In this document: in pieces, positions 5,818 through 15,156 of the stretch | Layout: each line of letters starts with the position of its first letter | Position numbering within the stretch: position 1 is the first letter of the stretch | Source of the DNA: CAZZKF01 sp964654995 | Lineage (GTDB): Bacteria; Pseudomonadota; Alphaproteobacteria; CAZZKF01 | Assembly: GCA_964654995.1 (NCBI GenBank) | Contig: CAZZKF010000059.1 | Span: 1 to 15,332 of the forward strand | Length of the DNA: 15,332 nucleotides | Reading direction: 5' to 3' | Notes under the pieces: model-generated | Told to the model about the DNA's origin: nothing | The model's database searches: none | What the model saw: the letters and a program-made list of their open reading frames with translations, nothing else | Translations under genes and position numbers: made by a program

Positions 5818-7224
5818 TCAGCCGAAGGCGCTCTTGTCGCGGCCCCCGTTGTGGAGGCCGAGTGATTTGAGTTTGCGGTGCAGCGCCGAGCGCTCCATGC
5901 CGACGAATTCTGCAGTCCGCGAGATGTTGCCGCCGAAGCGGCTGATCTGGGTTCGCAGGTATTCCCGCTCGAAGGCTTCGCGGGCCTCGCGCAGCGGCAC
6001 CGAGGTAATCGCCTCGCCGTTGGCCGCCTTGAGGTTGCCGGTGGCCGGCGACAGGAACTCGGTGGGCAGCATGTCGGCGCGGATGCAGCCCATGACATCG
6101 TCGCTGGCAAGAATCAGCAGGCGCTCGACAATATTGCGCAACTGGCGGACATTGCCGGGCCAGTCATAGGCCTGCAGCGCGGCCATCGCATCATCATCGA
6201 TTTCGCGCCGCGGCAGGCCGGTGGCGGCGCCGATCCGGCGCATGAAATGCTCGACCAGCACGGGGATGTCGCTGCGCCGCTCGACCAGCGGCGGCACCCG
6301 GATGGGCACGACATTGAGGCGGTGATAGAGGTCCTCTCGGAAACGCCCGCTTTCGATCGCCTGGCGCAGGTCGCGGCTGGTGGCGCTGACCACGCGCACG
6401 TCGACCTCGACGCGGGTGTTGCCGCCGACCCGCTCGAACGTCTGATCGACCAGAACGCGCAGGATCTTGCTTTGGGTCTGCAGCGGCATCTCGGCGATTT
6501 CATCGAGGAACAGGGTGCCGCCATGGGCGCGCTCGAACAGGCCGATGCGGCGCTCGCCGGGTGCGGCCTGCGCGTCCGGCTCGACGCCGAACAGCTCCAG
6601 CTCCATGCGGTCGGGATCGATGCTGGCGGCATTGACCACCACGAACGGGCCGTTGGCGCGCTTGGACAACTTGTGCAGATGGCGCGCGGTGACCTCCTTG
6701 CCGGAGCCGGCCGGCCCCGAGATCAGCACCCGGCTGTTGGTCGGCGCCACTTTCTCCAGCGTCTGGCGCAGGGCATGGATTGCCGGCGACCAGCCGATCA
6801 GCTCGTTTTCATGAACCGCGCGTTCACGCAGCTCGCGGTTTTCGCGGCGCAGGCGCTCGACCTCGGTGGCGCGGGCCACCACATGCAGCAGATGCGCGGT
6901 CTCGAACGGCTTTTCGATGAAGTCGAAGGCGCCGCGCTTGACCGCCGCCACCGCGGTTTCGATATTGCCGTGGCCGCTGATCATGATCACCGGCAGGTCG
7001 GGATGGTCCTCCTTGATGACGTTGAGCAACTCCAGGCCATCGAGGCGGCTGCCCTGAAGCCAGATATCGAGAATGACGAGCTGCGGGCGGCGCTGCGATA
7101 TGGCGGCGAGCGCCGCATCGCTGTCACCGGCGCAGCGCGGCGCAAATCCTTCGTCGGCCAGAATCCCGGCGATCAGGGAGCAGATATCGACCTCATCATC
7201 GACGATCAGAACGTCACAGGCCAT
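5818..7224 (-). CDS. ntrX: Nitrogen assimilation response regulator NtrX (no GAFTGA loop)
   Basis: NtrX is the response regulator partner of NtrY, involved in nitrogen and redox control and cell envelope processes in alphaproteobacteria. It has 468 residues. The receiver domain (1-120) has Asp10-Asp11, phospho-acceptor Asp53 (VILDIWL) and Lys105 (FIEKPF). The AAA+ domain (about 142-375) has Walker A GPAGSGKE (170-177) and Walker B LFLDE (238-242). A Fis-type helix-turn-helix ends the protein (GGNISRTAEFVGMERSALHRKL, about 431-452). The sigma-54 contact motif GAFTGA is absent: ELFG (210-213) leads into VEPDAQAAPGERRIG. This is seen in many NtrX proteins, which act with sigma-70 promoters. The ATG at 7224 overlaps the ntrY stop by 11 nt and has GAAGG six bases upstream, so translation is probably coupled. 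Confidence 0.95.
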   Translation of the reverse strand: MACDVLIVDDEVDICSLIAGILADEGFAPRCAGDSDAALAAISQRRPQLVILDIWLQGSRLDGLELLNVIKEDHPDLPVIMISGHGNIETAVAAVKRGAFDFIEKPFETAHLLHVVARATEVERLRRENRELRERAVHENELIGWSPAIHALRQTLEKVAPTNSRVLISGPAGSGKEVTARHLHKLSKRANGPFVVVNAASIDPDRMELELFGVEPDAQAAPGERRIGLFERAHGGTLFLDEIAEMPLQTQSKILRVLVDQTFERVGGNTRVEVDVRVVSATSRDLRQAIESGRFREDLYHRLNVVPIRVPPLVERRSDIPVLVEHFMRRIGAATGLPRREIDDDAMAALQAYDWPGNVRQLRNIVERLLILASDDVMGCIRADMLPTEFLSPATGNLKAANGEAITSVPLREAREAFEREYLRTQISRFGGNISRTAEFVGMERSALHRKLKSLGLHNGGRDKSAFG

Positions 7225-9559
7225 GGGACACCTTCGGTTCTCTGTGTTTCCGGGCGCTGGCCTCGCGCCTGTCAGCAGTTCTTGTGGCCTCGGGCGTGGT
7301 CACGCCCTTGAGTGCCGTGAGGTGGAAAGTCAGCCGGGCCACGGCGCCGCCCCCGGGCCGATCGTCCAGCTCAAGCTCGCCGCCGTGATCCTGAATGACC
7401 TTCTTGACGATCGCCAGCCCCAGGCCCGTGCCTTTCAGGCGGGTGGTGACGTAAGGCTCGGTCAGGCGGTGTTTCAAGTCGGCCGGCAAGCCGCAGCCGT
7501 TGTCGGCCACCTCGATCACCGTGCGCTCCGCTTCCTCGATCAGGCGAAGCTCGATCAGGCCGGCGGGCGCCCGGGCTGTCCCTTCGTCGTCGCCGTTCCC
7601 CGCACAGTGATGGCGGGCGGCGATCGAATCGACGGCATTCCTGAGAAGATTGGCCAGCGCCTGGGCGATCTGACGGCCGTCGCAGCGGATGATCACCGCC
7701 TCGGTGGGGATTTCGGTGCGGAAAGTCACCTCGCTGGCCGAGATTTCCTCGACGAATACCGCCTGGCGGATCAGCTCGCACAGGTCGGTGGGCGCGAACA
7801 CCGGCGCCGGCATACGGGCAAAGGCCGAGAACTCGTCGACCATGCGGCGAATGTCGCCGACGTGGCGAACGATGGTGTCGGTGCACTGCTCGAACACTGC
7901 CGGATCGCTGGAGACCTCGCGGCCATATTTGCGCCGCAGCCGCTCGGCCGAAAGCTGGATCGGGGTCAGCGGGTTCTTGATCTCGTGGGCGATGCGCCGG
8001 GCGATGTCGGCCCAGGCGGCGGTGCGCTGGGCGGCCACCAGATCGGTGATGTCGTCAAAGGTGACGACAAAGCCGCCGATGTCCTCGGCAAAGGTCTCGG
8101 CGGAGACCCGCACCAGCAGGTTCTTGGTCTTGCCGCCGCGCTCGATATTGACCTGGCCCTGGGCGATGCGCCGCGGCCGGTTCTTGGCGTCCTCGACCAG
8201 CGTCGCCATCTCCGGCACGACTTCCGCCAGGAGACGCCCGATCAGTTCCTTTGGCGTCTGCCCCAACATCTTGGCGGCCGACCGGTTGGGCATGTTGATC
8301 CGCCCGTCCTGATCGAGCCCGATGACCCCGGCGGTCACGCCCGAGAGCACCGCTTCGGTGAACCGGCGCCGGGCATCGAGCTTCTTGTTGGCCTCCATCA
8401 GTTCGGTGCGCTGCTCGAACAGCTGCTGGGTCATGCGATTGAACGAGCGCGACAGCATCCCCAGTTCGTCGTCGTCCAGGTCTTCCGAAACCCGCGCGGT
8501 GAGATCGCCGCCCCGGACCCTTTCGGCGGCCATCACCAGATTCGAGATCGGCGCCACCAGCCGGGTTGCCAGCCACAGCCCGGTCCACACGGCGGCCAGC
8601 AGCACCAGCAGCGCCAGGACGATGTAGATCAGGTTGAAGATGGTCTGGACCTGGCCCAGGTTGGCTTCCAGTTCCTCGTAATTCTGAACCGTGGCGCGGG
8701 CATCCTCGACATAGCCGAGAACCTGGGGATCGATGAACCTGCTGACGTACAGATAGGTGTCGAAATAGCCGTCGAGGCGGATCAGCGCGCGCACCCGGTC
8801 GTCATTGTTGTTGGTCAGCACGACGATCTCGCCGCTCGCCGCCTGGCGCAGCACGCTGGTCGGCAGCCGGTCGAGGCCGAGGCTGAAGGTCAGATTCGCC
8901 CGCGCCAGCACCCGGCCGGTGGAATCGAACATGATCGCTTCCGACAGCGAACGCAGCGCCGCCTGGCCGGTGACCACCTGCTCGAGGCGCGCCGGATTGT
9001 GGGCCAGCAGCGGCGCCTGGCGGTTGAGGTCGTTGGCCATGGCCAGAATGTCGGCGCGGATCACCTTGCGGTGCTCGTCGGTGTAGGCCTCGGCGACGGT
9101 CAGCGACTTGTCCAGCACCGTGCGCACCTGGTCGTTGAACCACGACTGGACGCCAAGTTCGAAAAACAGGGCCGAAAAACTCGCCACCACGATGGTCGGG
9201 GCGATGGCGATGATGCTGAACAGCGCCACCAGCTTGGTGTGCAGCCCGGAGCCCGCCAGCCCGCTGCGCCGGGCCGCCCACAGCCGCACCAGCCGCCGGG
9301 CGATGACCGCGCCGAGCGCCAGCAGCAGCACCAGATTGACGAGCAGCAGCGACAGGATGGTCTTGCGGCTGGCGGAAAAGGTCGCATCGGTCAGCGCCAC
9401 ATAGGTGGCAATCACCGAAATCACCGCCGCCACGGCCAGCGCGATGGCCAGCTTGGTGCCGAGACCGACCCGCGACGCCCAGACATGAAAACGCCTGAAC
9501 AGGCTGCTGCCGATATCTTGGGAAAGCGTGACCATGTCCTCCACAGCTTGGACGTTCAT
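7214..9559 (-). CDS. ntrY: Nitrogen regulation sensor histidine kinase NtrY
   Basis: NtrY is the inner-membrane kinase that phosphorylates NtrX. With the chosen start it has 781 residues. Helices lie at about 36-57, 67-88, 108-132 and 307-330. The stretch between the last two (about 133-306) is a periplasmic sensor domain. Then follow HAMP (about 328-382), PAS (395-505), the dimerisation H-box with His525 (ARRIAHEIKNPLTPIQLSAERL) and the ATPase with N-box NLLRNAVDSI (638-646), G1 DNGCG (686-690) and G2 GTGLGL (710-715). A tail of about 30 charged residues ends the protein. The frame is open up to a GTG at 9619, but ATG 9559 is preferred because GGAG precedes it and a candidate promoter near 9632-9640 would leave no leader for the GTG. 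A further ATG at 9535 has GGAGG only 2 nt away. Confidence 0.95.
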   Translation of the reverse strand: MNVQAVEDMVTLSQDIGSSLFRRFHVWASRVGLGTKLAIALAVAAVISVIATYVALTDATFSASRKTILSLLLVNLVLLLALGAVIARRLVRLWAARRSGLAGSGLHTKLVALFSIIAIAPTIVVASFSALFFELGVQSWFNDQVRTVLDKSLTVAEAYTDEHRKVIRADILAMANDLNRQAPLLAHNPARLEQVVTGQAALRSLSEAIMFDSTGRVLARANLTFSLGLDRLPTSVLRQAASGEIVVLTNNNDDRVRALIRLDGYFDTYLYVSRFIDPQVLGYVEDARATVQNYEELEANLGQVQTIFNLIYIVLALLVLLAAVWTGLWLATRLVAPISNLVMAAERVRGGDLTARVSEDLDDDELGMLSRSFNRMTQQLFEQRTELMEANKKLDARRRFTEAVLSGVTAGVIGLDQDGRINMPNRSAAKMLGQTPKELIGRLLAEVVPEMATLVEDAKNRPRRIAQGQVNIERGGKTKNLLVRVSAETFAEDIGGFVVTFDDITDLVAAQRTAAWADIARRIAHEIKNPLTPIQLSAERLRRKYGREVSSDPAVFEQCTDTIVRHVGDIRRMVDEFSAFARMPAPVFAPTDLCELIRQAVFVEEISASEVTFRTEIPTEAVIIRCDGRQIAQALANLLRNAVDSIAARHHCAGNGDDEGTARAPAGLIELRLIEEAERTVIEVADNGCGLPADLKHRLTEPYVTTRLKGTGLGLAIVKKVIQDHGGELELDDRPGGGAVARLTFHLTALKGVTTPEATRTADRREASARKHREPKVSHGL

Positions 9560-9631
9560 GCCCCGACGATCTCCATGATCGCGGCCAAAAAACCGTGATC
9601 GCCGCAGCCTGGCTGGCACCCCGTCGCGGCC

Positions 9632-9640
9632 ATCCTACCA
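9632..9640 (-). promoter_or_regulatory. Candidate extended -10 promoter for ntrYX
   Basis: On the minus strand TGG-TAGGAT (9640-9632) fits the TGn-TAtaaT extended -10 pattern with four of six core matches. It lies about 75 nt before the ntrY ATG, next to the only A/T-rich patch of the ntrC-ntrY gap. No good -35 accompanies it (GATGTA at 17 bases), so the call is weak. Confidence 0.3.
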
Positions 9641-9685
9641 CATTGTTGCAAAATTACATCACCAAAGACAAGCCAGGAGACCTGT

Positions 9686-9697
9686 TGCGAAATCGCA
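9686..9697. promoter_or_regulatory. Short dyad TGCGA-AA-TCGCA in the ntrC-ntrY gap
   Basis: The two 5-base arms are exact inverted repeats two bases apart. The position is upstream of the candidate ntrYX promoter, where a regulator could bind. It does not match the TGCAC-type NtrC consensus, and no protein can be assigned. Confidence 0.3.
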
Positions 9698-9698
9698 T

Positions 9699-9723
9699 CA
9701 CCTGTGACTGTCACGCCACGGTG
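9699..9723 (-). terminator. Dyad just after ntrC, possible hairpin
   Basis: GTGAC-T-GTCAC (9704-9714) is a perfect 11-base dyad. CACC (9699-9702) and GGTG (9720-9723) can pair outside it across an asymmetric bulge. It begins 7 nt after the ntrC stop. No U-run follows on the minus strand, so it may be a weak 3' hairpin or a protein-binding dyad rather than a terminator. Confidence 0.35.
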
Positions 9724-9730
9724 CGCTGGT

Positions 9731-11184
<1,454 letters not shown>

Positions 11185-11188
<4 letters not shown>

Positions 11189-12312
11189 GCCGACGCCTCC
11201 GCACCCCTGTCTTTGCAGGCCGCCAGCAGCACCCGAAACACGGTTTTGCCCGGCCGGCTGTCGCACTCGACGATGCCGCCGTGATCGCCGACCAGCTTGG
11301 CCACCAGCGCCAGGCCGAGGCCGGTACCGCCCGACCGGGTGCTGACGAAGGGCTCGAACAGGTGCGGTTTCAGGTCCTCGGGCACGCCGGGGCCGTTATC
11401 GGTGACCGTCACCTCGATCGGCAGGCTCATGCGGGCGCGCGAGCCCGGCACCTCGAGGCGCACGCCATGGCGATAGGCGGTGGCGAGCGTGATGGCCCCG
11501 CCCTCGATATCCGCCACCGCCTCGGCGGCGTTCTTGATGAGATTGAGGAAGATCTGGATCAACTGATCGCGATTGCCTAGAACCGGAGGCAACGACGGGT
11601 CGAAGTCGCGCTCTATTGGCATGCCGGCGGCAAAGCCGGCTTCGGCCAGCCGGTGGACGTGATCGAGGACCTCGTGGATGTTCACCGGGCGGCCTTCCGA
11701 GGGCCGCGGATCGGTAAACAGCTCCATGCGGTCGATCAGCGCACAGATGCGGTCGGCCTCATCGCAGATCAGGCGGGTAAGCTGGCGATCTTCCGGTCCG
11801 GCGCGCTGTTCGATCAGCTGTGCCGCGCCGCGCACGCCCGAGAGCGGGTTCTTGATCTCGTGAGCCAGCACCGCGGCCATGCCGGCGACCGAGCGGGCCG
11901 CCCCGCGATGGACGAACTGATCGCCGATCTTGCGGGCCATGCTGCGTTCCTGAAAGACCAGAACCAGGCTGCCGTCGCGCTCCATGATCGGCCCGACGCG
12001 CAGGTCAACGCGCCGACTGCCGAGCTTGGGTGAGCTCAGCTCGATGCCGTATTCGCTGATCGAGTGGCCGTTTTTGCGCACCTGGGCGATGAGTCCGAGG
12101 ATCGGGCTCGACGGCGGCACCAGGTCGTCGAGCCGGCGCCGGCACAGCACCGCCGTGCCGGCATCGAAAAAGGTTTCCGCGGCGGCATTGGCGAATTCGA
12201 TTTCGTTGTCCGGACCGATCGCCAGGATCGGGTCGGGCACGGCGCCGAGAACCGCCGCCGCCAATGGGCCAGCCGTTTCGGCCGCGGCGGTTTGCCTGGG
12301 CTTGGCGGTCAT
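11185..12312 (-). CDS. ntrB: Nitrogen regulation sensor kinase/phosphatase NtrB (NRII)
   Basis: NtrB is the soluble kinase/phosphatase that reads nitrogen status through PII protein and sets NtrC phosphorylation. It has 375 residues and no membrane helix, as expected. A PAS domain covers about 17-125 (AVPDPILAIGPDNEIEFAN at 24-42). The H-box is LAHEIKNPLSGVRGAAQLIE with His151. The ATPase has N-box FLNLIKNAAEAV, G1 DNGPGVP and G2 GTGLGLALV. The segment YRHGVRLEVPGSRARMSLP before G1 is a typical alphaproteobacterial NtrB insertion. The ATG at 12312 overlaps the dusB stop as ATGA and its own stop overlaps ntrC as ATGA, so dusB-ntrB-ntrC are tightly coupled. PII genes (glnB/glnK) are not in the window. 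Confidence 0.97.
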
Positions 12313-13310
12313 GCCGCCTGCCGCTGCATGGCGGCGGTGTAAAAGGCTTCGATCCCGGCGATCACCTCGTCCGGATCGTCGAGGCGGTTGATGCGGTTGC
12401 GAAAGTCGCTCGAACCTGGCAGCCCCTTGGAGTACCAGCCGATATGCTTGCGGGCCAGGCGCACGGCCGTCGCGTCGCCGTAATGGGCGCGCATCGCGCG
12501 ATAATGATCGAGCAGAGTTGCAAGCTGCTCTTCCAACGGCGGATCAGGAAGTTGTCGCCCGGTCTTGAAGTAATGGATAAGCTGAGCCGGGAACCACGGG
12601 CGGCCGCAGGCGCCGCGCCCGACCATCACCCCGTCGGCCCCCGATTGCGCCAGCGCTGTCTCGGCCTCGGCAAATGACCCGATGTCGCCGTTGACGATCA
12701 CCGGCAGGTCCACCGCATCCTTGACCCGGGCAACAAAGGCCCAGTCGGCGCGCCCGCGATACATCTGCGAGCGCGTGCGGCCGTGAACGGTGATCATGCG
12801 GATACCGCAATCCTCGGCGATGCGGGCGAGCTCCGGCGCATTGCGGTTGCTTTCGTCCCAGCCGGTGCGCATTTTCAGGGTCACCGGCACCGGCACCGCC
12901 CGGACCACCGCATCGAGCAGGCGCGCCGCCAGCTTCAAATCCCGCATCAGCGCCGAACCGGCCTGGCCGTTCACCACCTTCTTGACCGGACAGCCCATGT
13001 TGATGTCGATGATCGCCGCGCCGCGGGCGACGTTGAGGCGGGCGGCCTCGGCCATGATATCCGGCTCGCAGCCGGCGATCTGAACCGCCATCGGCGCTTC
13101 CTCGGCGCAATTCGTCGACATTTTCATCGATCGCCGGGTGGCCCGGATCATCGCCTGGCTGGCGATCATCTCGGAAATCACCAGACCGGCGCCGAAACGC
13201 TTGACCAGGCGCCGGAACGGCAGATCGGTGACCCCCGACATCGGTGCCAGCAGCACCGGATCGTCGATCCGGACATCATCCAGGGTTATCGGCGCCAGTC
13301 GTGTGACCAT
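12309..13310 (-). CDS. dusB: tRNA-dihydrouridine synthase DusB (NifR3 family)
   Basis: This FMN enzyme reduces uridine to dihydrouridine in the tRNA D-loop using NADPH. It has 333 residues folded as a TIM barrel plus a helical C-terminal domain. Visible motifs are VLLAPMSGVTDLPFRRL (19-35, FMN), EMIASQAM (47-54), the active-site IDINMGCPVKKV with Cys107 (101-112), VTLKMRTGW (143-151), TVHGRTR (174-180), VNGDI (206-210) and VGRGACGRPW (230-239, phosphate binding). Originally called nifR3 because it heads the ntrBC operon in Rhodobacter and Azospirillum-type bacteria; the link to nitrogen control appears to be positional. ATG 13310 lacks a strong ribosome-binding site (GAG about 13 nt upstream, then an A-run), so translation may be modest. 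It is the first gene of the ntr operon. Confidence 0.96.
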   Translation of the reverse strand: MVTRLAPITLDDVRIDDPVLLAPMSGVTDLPFRRLVKRFGAGLVISEMIASQAMIRATRRSMKMSTNCAEEAPMAVQIAGCEPDIMAEAARLNVARGAAIIDINMGCPVKKVVNGQAGSALMRDLKLAARLLDAVVRAVPVPVTLKMRTGWDESNRNAPELARIAEDCGIRMITVHGRTRSQMYRGRADWAFVARVKDAVDLPVIVNGDIGSFAEAETALAQSGADGVMVGRGACGRPWFPAQLIHYFKTGRQLPDPPLEEQLATLLDHYRAMRAHYGDATAVRLARKHIGWYSKGLPGSSDFRNRINRLDDPDEVIAGIEAFYTAAMQRQAA

Positions 13311-13359
13311 TTTTTAAGCACTCAATCGCGCTGCTTAATTCTTGGGCATTTCCGTGACG

Positions 13360-13388
13360 ACCCTACGCGAATGTGCGCTATTGCGCAA
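13360..13388 (-). promoter_or_regulatory. Candidate promoter of dusB-ntrBC with an overlapping dyad
   Basis: On the minus strand TTGCGC (13388-13383), 17 bases, then TAGGGT (13365-13360) makes a moderate sigma-70-type pair, with transcription expected near 13353 and a leader of about 43 nt. The dyad TGCGC-TATT-GCGCA (13374-13387) covers the -35 and part of the spacer, so a bound protein would block the promoter. NtrC autoregulation of this operon is known in relatives, but this dyad is shorter than the usual NtrC site, so the binding protein is unknown. Confidence 0.4.
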
Positions 13389-13404
13389 GTGGGCGTCGAT
13401 CTGC

Positions 13405-13433
13405 TTGGCAAGGCGGAGCGCCGGCGATAGGTT
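13405..13433 (+). promoter_or_regulatory. Candidate promoter of ispDF-pgpA-cinA
   Basis: TTGGCA (13405-13410, five of six -35 matches), a 17-base spacer, and TAGGTT (13428-13433, three of six) precede ispDF. Transcription would start near 13440. It lies back-to-back with the dusB promoter candidate, only 16 bases between the two -35 boxes. Confidence 0.45.
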
Positions 13434-13464
13434 GGGCCGGGGACCGGGCCCAAGGCCCCGGCCC
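13434..13464 (+). promoter_or_regulatory. GC-rich hairpin in the ispDF leader
   Basis: GGGCCGGGG (13434-13442) pairs perfectly with CCCCGGCCC (13456-13464) around a 13-base loop. It coincides with the predicted transcription start, so it may be only partly transcribed. No U-run follows on either strand, so a terminator is not supported. Confidence 0.4.
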
Positions 13465-13502
13465 CACCGGCCACGAAGGTAAGCCATGCATGAGGAGCGC
13501 AG

Positions 13503-14690
13503 ATGACGGTCGCCGCCCTGATCGTTGCCGCCGGGCGCGGCCGGCGCCTCGATGCGCCGATGCCCAAGCAGTACCTGGACCTGCAGGGCCGCCCGCTGCT
13601 GTGGCACACGGCCAGCGCCTTTGTCGGCCATCCGCGCGTCGATGCGGTGCGCGTCGTCATCCATCCCGATGATCGCGCCCTGTACGAGCAGGCGGTGGCC
13701 GGGCTCTCCCTGCTCGACCCGGTGACCGGCGGCGCCAGCCGCCAGGACTCGGTCCGCCTCGGGCTTGAAAGCCTGGTGGGAGACGCGGCGCCGACGCAGG
13801 TGCTGATTCACGACGCCGCCCGCCCCTTTGTGGCCGGCGATCTCATTGACCGGGTGCTCGATGCTCTCGATGATGCGCCCGGCGCCATCCCCGCCCTGCC
13901 GGTCAATGATACGCTCAAGAGGGCGGCCGACGGGCGCATATCCGGGACCGTGGACCGCGCCGGCCTGTGGCGGGCGCAGACTCCGCAAGGCTTTGATTTT
14001 CAGGCGATACTCGAGGCCCACCGGACGGCCGGCGGAGCCCAGCTCACGGACGATGCGGCGGTCGCCGAGCGGGCCGGGCTCGATGTCCGTCTGGTGGCCG
14101 GCGACGAGGAGAACTTCAAGGTGACGACAGGCGACGATCTGGAACGCGCCCGGCGGCGCGTGCAGGAGGCGGCAACCGAGGTCCGGGTCGGCACCGGCCT
14201 CGATGTGCACGGCTTTTGCGAGGGCGATCATGTGCAGCTTTGCGGCATCCGTATCCCGTTCGAGCGCGGGCTTGCCGGTCATTCGGATGCCGACGTCGGC
14301 CTGCATGCGCTGACCGACGCCCTATTGGGGGCGCTCGGCGAAGGTGACATAGGTGCCCTTTTCCCGCCCGACGATGACCGCTGGGCCGGCGCCGATTCGG
14401 CCCTGTTCCTGGCCGAAGCCGGGGCCCGGGTGGCGGCGCGCGGCGGCCGCATCCTGCACCTCGATCTCACCCTCGTCTGCGAGCGCCCGAAAATCGGCCT
14501 GCATCGCCCGGCCATGGTTGCCCGCATCGCCGAGATTCTGGCGATTTCGCCGGCCCGCGTCAGCGTCAAGGCCACCACCACCGAGGGGCTGGGCTTTACC
14601 GGGCGGGGCGAAGGCATTGTCGCCCAGGCCGCAGCGACCATCGCCGTGGCGCCTTCGGGCGCGGAAGATGCGGATGGAACAGGACCTTAA
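13503..14690 (+). CDS. ispDF: Bifunctional MEP cytidylyltransferase / MEcPP synthase IspDF
   Basis: This cytoplasmic enzyme catalyses two non-consecutive steps of the MEP isoprenoid pathway: IspD joins CTP to methylerythritol phosphate (EC 2.7.7.60) and IspF cyclises CDP-ME 2-phosphate (EC 4.6.1.12). It has 395 residues. IspD (1 to about 225) has the CTP loop LIVAAGRGRRL...PKQYL (6-25) and LIHDAARPFV (101-110). IspF (about 226-385) has the metal triad Asp234 and His236 (GLDVHGF) and His268 (VGLHALTDALLGALGEGDIG), spaced exactly as D8/H10/H42 of E. coli IspF, plus KATTTEGLGFTGRGEGI (356-372). Such fusions are common in alphaproteobacteria. ATG 13503 follows GAGGAG by five bases. The 3' end overlaps pgpA by 17 nt, making it the head of ispDF-pgpA-cinA. 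Confidence 0.97.
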   Translation: MTVAALIVAAGRGRRLDAPMPKQYLDLQGRPLLWHTASAFVGHPRVDAVRVVIHPDDRALYEQAVAGLSLLDPVTGGASRQDSVRLGLESLVGDAAPTQVLIHDAARPFVAGDLIDRVLDALDDAPGAIPALPVNDTLKRAADGRISGTVDRAGLWRAQTPQGFDFQAILEAHRTAGGAQLTDDAAVAERAGLDVRLVAGDEENFKVTTGDDLERARRRVQEAATEVRVGTGLDVHGFCEGDHVQLCGIRIPFERGLAGHSDADVGLHALTDALLGALGEGDIGALFPPDDDRWAGADSALFLAEAGARVAARGGRILHLDLTLVCERPKIGLHRPAMVARIAEILAISPARVSVKATTTEGLGFTGRGEGIVAQAAATIAVAPSGAEDADGTGP

Positions 14691-15156
14691 GCGCCCGCCC
14701 CTGTGGCACCCCTTGAGTCTGATCGCCACCTGGTTCGGCAGCGGCCGGCTGCCCGGCGCCCCGGGCACCTGGGGCTCGCTCACCGCCCTGCCCTTCGCCT
14801 GGGTAATTATGGGTGCGGGTGGGCCGCTGGCGCTGGCCTCAGCGGCCCTGGCGCTGTTCGCCATAGGCTGGCCGGTCTCAAGCGCCTACGCCCGCCGGTT
14901 GGGGCGCGGAGATCCCGGCGAAGTGGTGGTCGACGAGGTCGTCGGCCTGTGGCTGACACTCATTGTTGCGCCCCTCGACCCGGTGATCTTTGCCATCGGC
15001 TTTGTGTTTTTCAGAATCCTCGATATCCTCAAGCCTTGGCCCGTCTCCTTCATCGAGCGCAAGTTCAGCGGTGGGCTCGGGATCATGCTCGATGATGTGA
15101 TCGCCGGGGCGATCGCGGCCGCGATCCTCGGCGCGGGCCTGAGGCTGATGGGATGA
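14674..15156 (+). CDS. pgpA: Phosphatidylglycerophosphatase A
   Basis: PgpA is an inner-membrane lipid phosphatase that removes phosphate from phosphatidylglycerophosphate to give phosphatidylglycerol (EC 3.1.3.27). It has 160 residues with three or four hydrophobic segments (about 36-66, 89-114, 142-157). Family motifs are FGSGRLPGAPGTWGSL (21-36), DPGEVVVDEVVG (80-91), FFRILDILKPWPVSFIE (112-128) and GGLGIMLDDVIAG (133-145); the acidic clusters bind Mg2+. ATG 14674 is chosen over ATG 14668 because GGAAG lies six bases upstream of it and directly against the other. The frame is open far further upstream but that part lies inside ispDF. It overlaps ispDF by 17 nt and cinA by ATGA, so all three genes are probably coupled. 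Confidence 0.95.
   Translation: MEQDLKRPPLWHPLSLIATWFGSGRLPGAPGTWGSLTALPFAWVIMGAGGPLALASAALALFAIGWPVSSAYARRLGRGDPGEVVVDEVVGLWLTLIVAPLDPVIFAIGFVFFRILDILKPWPVSFIERKFSGGLGIMLDDVIAGAIAAAILGAGLRLMG

Noticed and set aside
5878..7311. Long + strand open frame (477 codons) opposite ntrX
   Set aside because: Antisense shadow of ntrX: no ribosome-binding site, and composition typical of a shadow frame.
7073..9598. Very long open frame on the + strand (841 codons) opposite ntrY
   Set aside because: It is the exact antisense of a fully recognisable kinase. Its product is full of His, Gln, Gly and Asp with no known domain, as expected of antisense frames in high-GC DNA.
9560..9730. Sigma-54 promoter upstream of ntrY
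   Set aside because: GG and GC doublets occur near 9650-9680 but at 12-base rather than 10-base separation, so the -24/-12 pattern is not met.
13374..13387. Standard NtrC-binding site upstream of dusB
   Set aside because: The dyad TGCGC-N4-GCGCA is shorter than and differs from the TGCAC-type 17-base NtrC consensus; reported only as an unassigned dyad.
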